Notes under the pieces: generated by a model
The model's database searches: none
What the model saw: only the letters and a program-made list of their open reading frames with translations
What the model was told of the DNA's origin: nothing
Made by a program: the position numbers and the translations under genes
In this document: in pieces, positions 9,121-19,415 of the stretch
Layout: the number at the start of each line of letters is the position of its first letter
Numbering within the stretch: the first letter of the stretch is position 1
Assembly: GCA_029881355.1 (NCBI GenBank)
Contig: JAOUMT010000007.1
Location: 1 to 32,366 of the forward strand
Length of the DNA stretch: 32,366 bases
DNA from: Acidimicrobiia bacterium
GTDB taxonomy: Bacteria > Actinomycetota > Acidimicrobiia > Spongiisociales > JAENVV01
Direction: 5' to 3'

Positions 9121-9255
9121 CTGGCACGATCAGCGTGGAAGGCTCCCGTCCTGGGTGAACACGTGCTTTTGTCAGGACGATTCGGATGCGCACTGGCCGG
9201 TTGAACGACTAGTTTGATGCCATGCTCCTTTTGCGAGCGTTCACATGGAGGAACA

Positions 9256-10965
9256 ATGAAGAGACACCTATCACTGTTTTCGTTGCTGTTGGCCCTTGCG
9301 CTGATCGCGGCAGCCTGCGGAAGTGGTACAACAGATACCACCGCAGCTGCGGGCGAAGCCACGACCACTACCACCACCACGGTTGCCTCGACGCCCGATA
9401 CAACGGAACCCGCCGAGCCATCACCTGACTTTGTGGGTGAGGTCCTTGATGCAGGCGGCTGTGATTACGGCGGCAAGGTCGCCACGATCACTGCGGTTGA
9501 CGAGCTCACCGTTCAGTTCGACTTGTGCTCGCCAGACCCGGCCTTCTTGCCGAAGCTCGCTTTTGGTGTGTTCGGTATCCAGCCTTCCGAGCACCTTGAA
9601 GCTACGGCCGGCGCGCCGCTAGACAACCCGATCGGGACCGGTCCGTATGCGTTGCAGGAATGGGTCCGTGGCGACTCGGTTGTGTTCTCACGCAACGACG
9701 CCTACTACGGCGAGATGGCACCATCGGCCACCGCAGTGCTCCGTTGGGCGACTGAAAGCGCCGGCCGCTTGCTGGAACTCCAGTCCGGTCAGGTTGATGG
9801 AATCACCTTCCCGGGTACCGAAGATCTCGCCACCATCGAGGCCGATCCGAACCTGGTGCTGCTCGACAAGCCAGAACCGAACATTTTCTACATGGGCTTC
9901 ACGAACACGTTTGCCCCTTGGGACGATGTGAACGTTCGCAAGGCTGTTGCGCTCGGCATTGACCGTCAGCGGATTATCGACACCTTCTATCCGGCTGGTT
10001 CGGAGACCGCATCGCACTTCACGCCTTGCTCGGTTGAAAACGGTTGCGAAGGCGACTCGTGGTACGACTTCGATGTAGACGCTGCCAAGGCGCTGCTCGC
10101 CGAAGCCGGGTTGGCCGACGGATTCGAAACGGCAATTTACTATCGTGATGTGACCCGTGGGTATTTGCCCACGCCAGGTGACGTTGCCGCCGACATTCAG
10201 GATCAACTGAAGACAAACCTCAATATCGACGCGGAAGTGTTCGTCGTGGAATCGGGCGAATTCATCCAGACGTCATCGGCGGGTGGGTATGACGGCATTC
10301 ACTTGCTCGGTTGGACTGGTGACTATCCGCACGTAACCAACTTCTTGGACTTCCACTTTGCTGAATCGAATGCGCAGTTCGGCGACGCATACCCGGAGAT
10401 CTACGAACCGTTGGAGGCAGCCTCAAAGCTGGCCAGCGCAGCCGAAGCGGCTCCGCTGTACGCCGAGGCGAACAACGCCATCAAAGAGCTCGTACCGATG
10501 GTTCCGATCTCGCATTCGGCTGCGAACTACGCCGCCCTTGCGTCGGTCGAAGGTGCGTACGCGCCGCCATGGGGTGACGTGCAGTTCAGTCTGTGGAATA
10601 ACGGCAAAGACACCATCGTGTTCATGCAGGGCAACGAGCCGATTTCGCTGTACTGCTCAGATGAGACTGACGGTGAGTCACTGCGTGCTTGTGGACAGAT
10701 CATTGAGGGGCTGTACTCATACGCTCCGGATGGTTCGGTGCAACCGCAGTTGGCGACCGAATGTGTGTCCAACGATGAGCTGACCAGCTGGACGTGCAAC
10801 CTGCGTTCGGGTGTGGTCTTCCATGATGGATCGCCATTCGACGCCAACGACGTCGTGGCTACCTTCACTGCCGGGCTGGATGCGGCTTCACCGCTGCATA
10901 CCGGTAACAGCGGTGTGTTCGAGTACTACGACTACTTGTGGGGCCTCATCAACGCCGACGGGTAA
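9256..10965 (+). CDS. ABC transporter family-5 solute-binding lipoprotein, apparently circularly permuted
   Basis: ATG at 9256 with SD GGAGGAAC; lipoprotein signal 'LALALIAAACGSG'; SBP_bac_5-type segments present but in swapped order (see findings); immediately upstream of cognate permeases. Confidence 0.9.
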   Translation: MKRHLSLFSLLLALALIAAACGSGTTDTTAAAGEATTTTTTTVASTPDTTEPAEPSPDFVGEVLDAGGCDYGGKVATITAVDELTVQFDLCSPDPAFLPKLAFGVFGIQPSEHLEATAGAPLDNPIGTGPYALQEWVRGDSVVFSRNDAYYGEMAPSATAVLRWATESAGRLLELQSGQVDGITFPGTEDLATIEADPNLVLLDKPEPNIFYMGFTNTFAPWDDVNVRKAVALGIDRQRIIDTFYPAGSETASHFTPCSVENGCEGDSWYDFDVDAAKALLAEAGLADGFETAIYYRDVTRGYLPTPGDVAADIQDQLKTNLNIDAEVFVVESGEFIQTSSAGGYDGIHLLGWTGDYPHVTNFLDFHFAESNAQFGDAYPEIYEPLEAASKLASAAEAAPLYAEANNAIKELVPMVPISHSAANYAALASVEGAYAPPWGDVQFSLWNNGKDTIVFMQGNEPISLYCSDETDGESLRACGQIIEGLYSYAPDGSVQPQLATECVSNDELTSWTCNLRSGVVFHDGSPFDANDVVATFTAGLDAASPLHTGNSGVFEYYDYLWGLINADG

Positions 10966-10990
10966 TCAGATAAGTAATTCAGTTATGTGA

Positions 10991-11019
10991 GAAGGGGGAG
11001 GCCACCGGCCTCCCCCTTC
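10991..11019 (+). terminator. Strong GC hairpin between solute-binding protein and permease genes
   Basis: GAAGGGGGAGGCC-ACC-GGCCTCCCCCTTC: perfect 13-bp stem, 3-nt loop; no long U tract. Confidence 0.65.
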
Positions 11020-11037
11020 CTCTATCCTGACGCTCCG

Positions 11038-12117
11038 ATGATCAACTACATCATTCGACGCATCTTGCTTGCCATCCCGGTTCTCTTCGGGATCGTGCTT
11101 GTCGTGTTTCTCCTGATTCGGGCGATCCCGGGCGACCCGTGCACCTCACTGTTGGGGGAGCGGGCCACGGTGGAAGCCTGCGAGCGTTTCAACGAGGCGA
11201 ATGGCCTCAACGATCCGGTCTACGTGCAGCTGGGTGTCTATATGAAGAACGTAGCGACGTTCAATCTCGGCGAGTCAATCAGATTTTCGCGTCCCGTGAA
11301 TCAGATGCTCATCGAGCGTCTCCCCCTCACAACCGAGCTCGCATTGATTGGGCTCGCTCTGGCGGTTTTGGTTGGGGTTCCTCTGGGAGTTCTTGCGGCC
11401 AGGCGGCATAACTCTGCGGTGGATACCGCCACGATGGCGCTCGCCAACGTCGGCGTTTCAATGCCGGTTTTTTGGCTCGGTCTCATGTTGGCGTACATAT
11501 TCGCGCTCCTACTTCGCGACACTCCCTTCGCGCTCCCTCCGTCAGGGCGACTCAGTGCCGGCGTGTTTTCGACTCCGTATGTTGAGGTTTGGGGCTGGGA
11601 TCTCGAACCAGGCAGCTTGACGGCCAAGACGCACGAGTACATCGCCAACCATTACCTGTTCAACAATCTCATCACCGGGCAGTGGCCCGTCTTTTGGGAC
11701 GCGGTCAAACACATGATCCTGCCGGCTGTGGCGCTTGCGACCATTCCGTTGTCGATCATTGCCAGGATCACTCGCAGTTCGTTGCTCGAAGTAATGGGCA
11801 AGGACTACATCCGGACCGCCCGGGCCAAAGGCGTTGGCGATGCGTCGGTTGTCGGGAAGCATGCATTTCGTAATGCGCTGCTGCCGGTAGTCACCATCGT
11901 TGGACTCCAGTTGGGCGCCTTGCTCGGTGGGGCGGTTCTCACCGAAACGGTCTTCAATCTGGCCGGAGTCGGTCGCGCCCTATTCGACGCGATCCAGGGA
12001 CGTGACTACGCGATCGTCCAAGGATTCACGGTGGTGGTCGCAGCTGGATATGTCCTCGTGAATCTGCTGGTGGACTTGTCGTATGCGTATCTCGATCCAA
12101 GGATTCGCCTCGAATGA
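11038..12117 (+). CDS. ABC transporter permease (DppB/OppB-like)
   Basis: MINYIIRRILLAIPVLFGIVLVVFLLIRAIPGDP start; 'ARAKGVGDASVVGKHAFRNALLPVVTIVGLQLGALLGGAVLTETVF' EAA-loop region. Confidence 0.93.
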   Translation: MINYIIRRILLAIPVLFGIVLVVFLLIRAIPGDPCTSLLGERATVEACERFNEANGLNDPVYVQLGVYMKNVATFNLGESIRFSRPVNQMLIERLPLTTELALIGLALAVLVGVPLGVLAARRHNSAVDTATMALANVGVSMPVFWLGLMLAYIFALLLRDTPFALPPSGRLSAGVFSTPYVEVWGWDLEPGSLTAKTHEYIANHYLFNNLITGQWPVFWDAVKHMILPAVALATIPLSIIARITRSSLLEVMGKDYIRTARAKGVGDASVVGKHAFRNALLPVVTIVGLQLGALLGGAVLTETVFNLAGVGRALFDAIQGRDYAIVQGFTVVVAAGYVLVNLLVDLSYAYLDPRIRLE

Positions 12118-13076
12118 AGATGATGAGCCGCAAGGAAGCCCTCGCGCAATTACAGGCGGAAGCCGCCGACTCATCGCGTCTTTTCGAGAAACCCCTCACG
12201 CAGTGGCGTCTGGCTCTGCGCCGCTTCCGGGGACGAAAGTCAGGGATGATCGGACTTGGCATCGTCGTGTTTCTCATTCTCGTGGCGATCTTCGCCCCAC
12301 TCCTCGCCCCATACGGACCGACCGAGATTCTGATCGGCAAGGAAGATGTCAGCCGCTACGGGCCCCCATGCATTCACATGCTCGGGTGCGACCAGGCCAG
12401 CCCGCAGCACATTCTGGGGCTGGACGGCAACGTCCGTGACGAGTTCTCGCGGGTGATCTACGGATCCCGGGTGAGCTTGACGCTTGGCTTCTTCACTGTG
12501 ACGCTCGCGTTGATCGTCGGCGCCTCGATCGGCGCGGTCGCCGGTTATTTGGGGGGCTGGTTCGACAACATCGCGATGCGGTTTATGGATGTCATCCTCG
12601 GCTTTCCGTCGCTGCTGCTGGCCATCGCCATCGTGGCGGTGCTCGGTCCTGGCCTGCGCAATGCCCTGATCGCTATTGCCATCGTCACCATTCCCCAATA
12701 TGCACGGGTTACCCGCGCCCAGGTCCTCGGGCTCAAAGAAGCCGACTACGTCTCGGCATCTCGGGCGCTCGGTGCGTCCCCCATGCATATCTTGCTCCGC
12801 CGGGTGCTTCCGAACGCCCTCACCCCCCTAGTGGTGCTGGCGACGCTTGGCGTCGCCACGGCCATCCTGGAAGCAGCCGGATTGTCGTTTCTCGGGCTCG
12901 GTGCCCAGCCGCCGACCGCCGAGTGGGGTTCGATGCTCGCATCCGAGCGCAACCAGGTATTCACCGCCCCGCATCTGGTCTTCTTCCCCGGGCTGGCCAT
13001 CATGATCACCGTGCTCGGATTCAACCTGATGGGCGATGGCCTGCGCGACGCTCTCGATCCGACCTTGAACCGATGA
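12114..13076 (+). CDS. ABC transporter permease (DppC/OppC-like)
   Basis: ATGA overlap with previous gene; 'QYARVTRAQVLGLKEADYVSASRALGASPMHILLRRVLPNALTPLVVLATLGVATAILEAAGLSFLGLG'. Confidence 0.93.
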   Translation: MKMMSRKEALAQLQAEAADSSRLFEKPLTQWRLALRRFRGRKSGMIGLGIVVFLILVAIFAPLLAPYGPTEILIGKEDVSRYGPPCIHMLGCDQASPQHILGLDGNVRDEFSRVIYGSRVSLTLGFFTVTLALIVGASIGAVAGYLGGWFDNIAMRFMDVILGFPSLLLAIAIVAVLGPGLRNALIAIAIVTIPQYARVTRAQVLGLKEADYVSASRALGASPMHILLRRVLPNALTPLVVLATLGVATAILEAAGLSFLGLGAQPPTAEWGSMLASERNQVFTAPHLVFFPGLAIMITVLGFNLMGDGLRDALDPTLNR

Positions 13077-14068
13077 CCGAACCGTTACTTGAGATCCGCG
13101 GCCTGAAGACCCACTTCGATACAAGAGATGGCGTCGTAAAGGCGGTCGATGGGGTTGACCTACGAGTGAACCGGGGTGAGGTCCTCGGGGTGGTTGGTGA
13201 GTCAGGTTGCGGAAAATCCGTGACCGCACTCTCGATTATCGGTTTGATTTCCCATCCGGGTGAGATCGTCGCCGGGGAGATTCTCTTCAATGGGGAGAAC
13301 CTCGCTTCCATGAAGAAGAAGCAGCTGCGAGAGCTGCGTGGCGATCACATTTCGATGATTTTCCAACAACCCGGGTCTGCGCTCAATCCGGTCTACCGGG
13401 CTGGGGCGCAGATCAAAGAAGTCTTTGAGCTCCACCGTGATTGGGCCAAAGACGTAGAGGAAGAGAAAGTCGTCGAAATGCTGGCCAAAGTCGGAATCCC
13501 CGACCCGAAGCGGAGGGCGGCCGCCTATCCCCACGAGTTGTCAGGTGGGATGGCCCAACGAATCATGATCGCAATGGCGTTGGCCTGTGAGCCCGAGCTG
13601 CTGATCGCCGACGAACCGACCACCGCGCTCGATGTAACGATCCAGGCACAGATCCTTGACCTCATGCGGGACCTTCAGAAGTCGTCGAATACGGCCGTGG
13701 TGCTCATCACCCACGATCTCGGCGTGGTGGCCGAAATGGCCCATGAGGTCGCGGTTATGTACGCAGGCGAGGTTGTGGAGCAGACGAATGTGCGGCGCGT
13801 ATTCAGCGAGCCGTTGCATCCCTATACCCAGGGCCTCGTCGGATCCATTCCCGTGCTCGGGCACCTGAAGGAACGTCTTGACACCATCCCGGGTGTGGTG
13901 CCGTCTCTGATTGACTTACCGAGCGGTTGTCGATTCGCATCACGGTGTGTGGCGCGAGTTCAGAACGGCCTGGAAATCTGCACCAGGGTCAAACCGCAAC
14001 TCCTTGAGGTGTCTCCCGGTCACAACGTCCGGTGCTGGCTTTACCAGGAGGAGCCAAACGATGGCTGA
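13073..14068 (+). CDS. ABC transporter ATP-binding protein (DppD/OppD-like)
   Basis: [15 protein letters not shown] start (ATGA overlap); Walker A 'GESGCGKS', signature '[15 protein letters not shown]', Walker B '[12 protein letters not shown]'. Confidence 0.94.
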   Translation: MTEPLLEIRGLKTHFDTRDGVVKAVDGVDLRVNRGEVLGVVGESGCGKSVTALSIIGLISHPGEIVAGEILFNGENLASMKKKQLRELRGDHISMIFQQPGSALNPVYRAGAQIKEVFELHRDWAKDVEEEKVVEMLAKVGIPDPKRRAAAYPHELSGGMAQRIMIAMALACEPELLIADEPTTALDVTIQAQILDLMRDLQKSSNTAVVLITHDLGVVAEMAHEVAVMYAGEVVEQTNVRRVFSEPLHPYTQGLVGSIPVLGHLKERLDTIPGVVPSLIDLPSGCRFASRCVARVQNGLEICTRVKPQLLEVSPGHNVRCWLYQEEPNDG

Positions 14069-15065
14069 AAATCTGGTTGAGATTCGCGACCTCGTAAAAC
14101 AGTTCCCGGTCAAAGGAGGCCTGCTGCATCGGCAGGTCGCCACCGTAAACGCCGTGGCCGGAGTCGATCTTGACATTCGTCGTGGAGAAACCCTCGGTCT
14201 CGTCGGCGAGTCGGGCTGCGGCAAAACGACTCTCGCCAGAATCCTGGTCAGGCTGCTTGAGCCGACGTCGGGATCGATCCAGTTTGATGATCAGGACATC
14301 TCCCACTTGCGCGGCAATGCCTTGAAGCCATTCCGCAAGCGAGTTCAGATCGTTTTCCAAGACCCGTACTCATCCCTTGACCCTCGAACCCAGGTCGGCG
14401 AATCGATCTCTGAAGGACTCAGAATTCACGGTGTGTCGGACAAGGACGAGCGGCACGAACGGGTAAAAGCGATGCTGGAACTGGTCGGTTTGCAGCCTGG
14501 TCACACCGGTAGATATCCGCACGAGTTTTCGGGGGGCCAGCGGCAGCGCATCGGGATTGCCCGAGCACTGATTCTGAAACCCGATCTGGTGGTTGCCGAC
14601 GAGCCGGTGTCTGCCCTGGACGTGTCGGTGCAAGCCCAGGTTCTCAATCTCTTGAAGGAGATTCAGGGCGAGCTGGGTCTCACCTTGCTCTTTGTGGCTC
14701 ACAACCTGGCGGTTGTCGAACACATCTCCGACCGGGTGGCGGTCATGTACCTCGGCCGAATAGTTGAATTGACCGATCGTGACACGCTGTACCGGAACCC
14801 TCTACATCCGTATACCGAAGCCCTGCTCTCGGCGATCCCCATTCCCGATCCTGACCGGCCGCGCGATCGGCAGATTCTTGCAGGCGAAATCCCGTCGCCC
14901 CTTAATCCGCCTCGCGGCTGTCACTTTCATCCCCGGTGCCCGATCGCTCAGGGAGGGCTGTGCGACGTGACAGATCCGCCCCTTGAACCGCTGGGCGGAA
15001 GCCATCAGGTGGCCTGCCATCTTCGAGTAGCCACCAACTCGGGCTCGCCGATCGACGGTGGCTAA
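14061..15065 (+). CDS. ABC transporter ATP-binding protein (DppF/OppF-like)
   Basis: [20 protein letters not shown] start; 'GESGCGKTT', '[15 protein letters not shown]', '[12 protein letters not shown]'. Confidence 0.94.
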   Translation: MAENLVEIRDLVKQFPVKGGLLHRQVATVNAVAGVDLDIRRGETLGLVGESGCGKTTLARILVRLLEPTSGSIQFDDQDISHLRGNALKPFRKRVQIVFQDPYSSLDPRTQVGESISEGLRIHGVSDKDERHERVKAMLELVGLQPGHTGRYPHEFSGGQRQRIGIARALILKPDLVVADEPVSALDVSVQAQVLNLLKEIQGELGLTLLFVAHNLAVVEHISDRVAVMYLGRIVELTDRDTLYRNPLHPYTEALLSAIPIPDPDRPRDRQILAGEIPSPLNPPRGCHFHPRCPIAQGGLCDVTDPPLEPLGGSHQVACHLRVATNSGSPIDGG

Positions 15066-15853
15066 TAGGCGGCGTCTCGAATCGATTCAGTGAGATCCTT
15101 TCCCGGTTCGTACGCGATACAGCGTATGTCGTGATCCCCGGAATCCCAGGCTGCCACGGACGGTACGGCAACGTCGTAGAACAACTTGGAATCGAAGTAC
15201 TCGATACCAACGTAGTCCCGGAAGGGCTCGTCACAGAAGACTGTGATCCAAGCTTCCTCGTAGTCGGGATAGGTGTCGCCGGACCACGGCGCCAGCGCGA
15301 ATACCTCATGTGAGTGCGGTTCCGCACATGACACCGGCCCGGCAGAATCGCCGTGATTGAAACAGGTACCGACCGGATAGTCGACCGTCACTCCTCCCCC
15401 CGGAGTCGCCTCGTCGATGATGGTTTGGAACTCCTCCGACCCGGCGACGCTTCGGAAGAACGCCACTCCGGCGACGAAGGCCACGCCAATCAGAACGATA
15501 AAGCCGATGCCGACGCCGATGGCGATCTTGGCACCGGTCGACATGCCAGAACTCGTGGTCCCAACGATTGGGGCCGGTGTCCAGCTCGGCGCCGGACTGG
15601 ACGCGCCGGATTGGGTCATCGGCGGTTCCCACGCAGCGCCTGCGGCCCGGGGAAGCGGTGGCGGCTCCGGTGTCGCGCCGGTCGGTATCTCATCGAAACC
15701 AGAGTTGTCGCTGACCTCTCCACGAGATGGCGCTGTGGCGAACGGGTCGACCGGCGCCGGGCCATCGGCGATTTGCTCGGCACCACAATCGGGGCAGCGC
15801 TCGTCGGGAGCGGATGGCTCCCATGGATGGCGGCAACTGATACAGATGTTCAT
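15062..15853 (-). CDS. Zinc-ribbon / septum-formation-family membrane protein
   Basis: N-terminal '[21 protein letters not shown]' zinc ribbon; Pro-rich linker; TM; C-terminal '[26 protein letters not shown]...FRDYVG' septum-formation-like pattern. Confidence 0.75.
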   Translation of the reverse strand: MNICISCRHPWEPSAPDERCPDCGAEQIADGPAPVDPFATAPSRGEVSDNSGFDEIPTGATPEPPPLPRAAGAAWEPPMTQSGASSPAPSWTPAPIVGTTSSGMSTGAKIAIGVGIGFIVLIGVAFVAGVAFFRSVAGSEEFQTIIDEATPGGGVTVDYPVGTCFNHGDSAGPVSCAEPHSHEVFALAPWSGDTYPDYEEAWITVFCDEPFRDYVGIEYFDSKLFYDVAVPSVAAWDSGDHDIRCIAYEPGKDLTESIRDAAY

Positions 15854-15962
15854 GGGGTATGTATCGGCCAGGGGTTGGCGCTCATTGAATGTTTAGCCAG
15901 ATAAGTCAGGTGGAGCAGGTTCGGCCTTGACGAAAGCCCGAGACGTGGCATACTTCGCGGGT

Positions 15963-16043
15963 ACTTATCAAGAGCGGTGGAGGGACAGGCCCTTTGAAAC
16001 CGCGGCAACCAGTTCGGCTGGTGCCAATGCCTGATCGATGAGA
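15963..16043 (+). ncRNA. SAM-I (S-box) riboswitch aptamer
   Basis: CTTATCAAGAGCGGTGGAGGGACAGGCCCTTTGAAACCGCGGCAACCAG...CTGGTGCCAATGCCTGATCGATGAG matches the SAM-I core; P1 CTTATC (15964-15969) pairs with GATGAG (16037-16042, one G-U). Located upstream of metY-metX. Confidence 0.93.
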
Positions 16044-16108
16044 AGGGGTTAGCGAATGACCGATACCCGAAGTCCCTCCACGCCGAAGCTCTGTTGCTCC
16101 ATGCCGTG

Positions 16109-17521
<1,413 letters not shown>

Positions 17522-17531
17522 TCGCGGAACC

Positions 17532-17560
17532 AGGCGGGAGGCCGATCGGACCTCCCGCCT
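17532..17560 (+). terminator. Intercistronic hairpin between metY and metX
   Basis: AGGCGGGAGG-CCGATCGGA-CCTCCCGCCT, perfect 10-bp stem. Confidence 0.5.
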
Positions 17561-17575
17561 AGGCTGTTGTCTCTC

Positions 17576-18724
17576 ATGATCGATCCAGATACGCTCCCGA
17601 GCTCTACGGAGTTCTACGACCTCCCACCCGAGCTGCTGCCGTACAAGTTGCAGAACGGCGAAACGCTGCCGGAGGTTCGACTTGCGTACCAAACGTATGG
17701 GACACTCAACGCAGATCGATCCAACGTAATACTGCTCTTCCACGCCCTGACCGGATCGCAGAATCCGTCCGGTATCAACCCGTCCGTTCCTGGAGTAGAG
17801 CTATGGAGCGACGAATGCCAGGTGGGTTGGTGGCCGGGCTGGATGGGACCGGGTCGCACGATCGACACCGACCGGTTCATGGTTGTCTGCGTCAACTACC
17901 TCGGGGGTTGCTATGGCTCAACCGGTCCAACTTCGATCAACCCTGCGACGGGACTGCCGTACGGTGGTGGCTTTCCCGAGGTGACGTTTTCGGACATAGT
18001 CGACGTCCAGATGCTGTTGCTTGACCACCTCGGGATCGAGAAACTCCACACGGTGATCGGGCCTTCGGTCGGTGGAATGATGTGCGTGAGCCTGGCGACG
18101 CGCTACCCGGACCGGGTCGAGCGCGTAGTGCCGGTGGCCTCGGGCTTGTTCACTTCCTCCCTGCAGTTTCTCTACAACTTCGAGCAAACCAACGCCATTT
18201 TGAACGATCCGAATTTCAACGGGGGCGACTATTACGGGCGGCCCAAACCCGACCAGGGCCTGGCTCTGGCGAGAATGATCGGCCATAAAACTTTTGTGTC
18301 GCTTGAGGCGATGGAGTTTCGTGCTCGGGGCGAGGTCAACGAGGGCACCGGCCCTGCGGGGTATCAGATCCGTTCGCCGCTGGAGTCGTACATGTGGCAC
18401 CAGGGTCAGAAGTTTCTGGAAAGATTCGATGCCAATACCTACATTCGGCTGATGACTGCCTGGCAGCACTTTGATCTGCTCGAAGAAGCCGGCGCATCAG
18501 ATATGACAACCTTGCTCAAACGATCCCGACCCCACCGCTATCTGCTCTTCACGATTGATTCCGACGTTTGTTACTACCCGGAGGACCAGGCCGTCATGCT
18601 CGATGCGCTACGTGAAGCCGGAGTCCCCGCTCGTCGAATCATCGTTTCGTCCCATAAAGGTCACGACTCGTTTTTGCTCGAGCCCGAACTGTATGCAGAC
18701 GTGCTCCTTGATTTCCTTGCCTAG
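17576..18724 (+). CDS. metX: Homoserine O-acyltransferase (MetX family)
   Basis: 'LPYKLQNGETLPEVRLAYQTYGTLNADRSNVILLFHALTGS', nucleophile region 'VIGPSVGGMMCVSLATRYPDRV', C-terminal 'SHKGHDSFLLE'. Start could alternatively be TTG 17567. Confidence 0.92.
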   Translation: MIDPDTLPSSTEFYDLPPELLPYKLQNGETLPEVRLAYQTYGTLNADRSNVILLFHALTGSQNPSGINPSVPGVELWSDECQVGWWPGWMGPGRTIDTDRFMVVCVNYLGGCYGSTGPTSINPATGLPYGGGFPEVTFSDIVDVQMLLLDHLGIEKLHTVIGPSVGGMMCVSLATRYPDRVERVVPVASGLFTSSLQFLYNFEQTNAILNDPNFNGGDYYGRPKPDQGLALARMIGHKTFVSLEAMEFRARGEVNEGTGPAGYQIRSPLESYMWHQGQKFLERFDANTYIRLMTAWQHFDLLEEAGASDMTTLLKRSRPHRYLLFTIDSDVCYYPEDQAVMLDALREAGVPARRIIVSSHKGHDSFLLEPELYADVLLDFLA

Positions 18725-18727
18725 CAG

Positions 18728-18753
18728 TCGGGCGCCCAGTAACGGGCGCCCGA
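18728..18753. terminator. Hairpin between convergent metX and downstream minus-strand gene
   Basis: TCGGGCGCCC-AGTAAC-GGGCGCCCGA, perfect 10-bp stem. Confidence 0.65.
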
Positions 18754-18767
18754 CCTGGTCGTAGCTC

Positions 18768-19196
18768 CTAGTTGGAAGGGCCGACATTGGCCGCACCAGG
18801 GCATGGGCAGCTCTGATACGGCGTGAACGTTCCCGTTGCTCCAACGGCGGACGAATCGACTTCGTATTCAGGCATCCACCAAGCTGGTGGATCCGGGTCG
18901 AGATTGGCGTCTTCTCCAACGAATCGCTCAACGACGGTGACCGGACCGCCAGTGGTCGCGGCGACGGCCGGGTTGGCCGGTGTGTCCACCTCATACTCCG
19001 GGAGCATTTCATAGACAGTGGCTGGCTCGTCGACGACCGGCGTTGGATCCTGTGCGTTTATGACCAACAGGACGATTGCGCCAATTGCTGCCGCCAACAC
19101 CATTACGGCCCAGAATCCTCGTTGGACCCAAAACGGACTGGCTTGACGCCCCTCTGGTGGTTGTACAACTTCGGGTTGCCTATCGAGAAGGACCAT
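18768..19196 (-). CDS. Hypothetical single-TM protein
   Basis: 142 aa; TM 'FWAVMVLAAAIGAIVLLVINA'; duplicated 'PEYEVD' motifs. Confidence 0.6.
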   Translation of the reverse strand: MVLLDRQPEVVQPPEGRQASPFWVQRGFWAVMVLAAAIGAIVLLVINAQDPTPVVDEPATVYEMLPEYEVDTPANPAVAATTGGPVTVVERFVGEDANLDPDPPAWWMPEYEVDSSAVGATGTFTPYQSCPCPGAANVGPSN

Positions 19197-19356
19197 GCTG
19201 CGTCTCCTTCTGCAAGCTGAGGAGAGCTAGGCACCTTTACGAGAACCCGGGACTCCCCAGCGTCCTCATGAGTAGTAATCGTCCCGCTTTCGGGGCGACC
19301 CGGCTAGTGACGATTTACTCTTTGGCTCGCCTGGCAAGGCGCGAATTTGGCGACGA

Positions 19357-19415
19357 GCGTATCTCTCGCACTACGTGCGGAGATTGCGTATCTCTCGCAC
19401 TACGTGCGGAGATAC
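19357..19415. repeat. Tandem duplication of a hairpin-forming 28-nt unit
   Basis: GCGTATCTCTCGCACTACGTGCGGAGAT at 19357-19384 and identically at 19386-19413; each contains ATCTC-T-CGCAC-TAC-GTGCG-GAGAT. Confidence 0.9.

Noticed and set aside
9256-10965. Alternative: two tandem SBP genes truncated and fused, or an assembly chimera
   Set aside because: The frame is continuous with no internal signal peptide, each canonical segment is present once, and the termini meet at the same structural point. Circular permutation is simpler, though read-level confirmation is needed.
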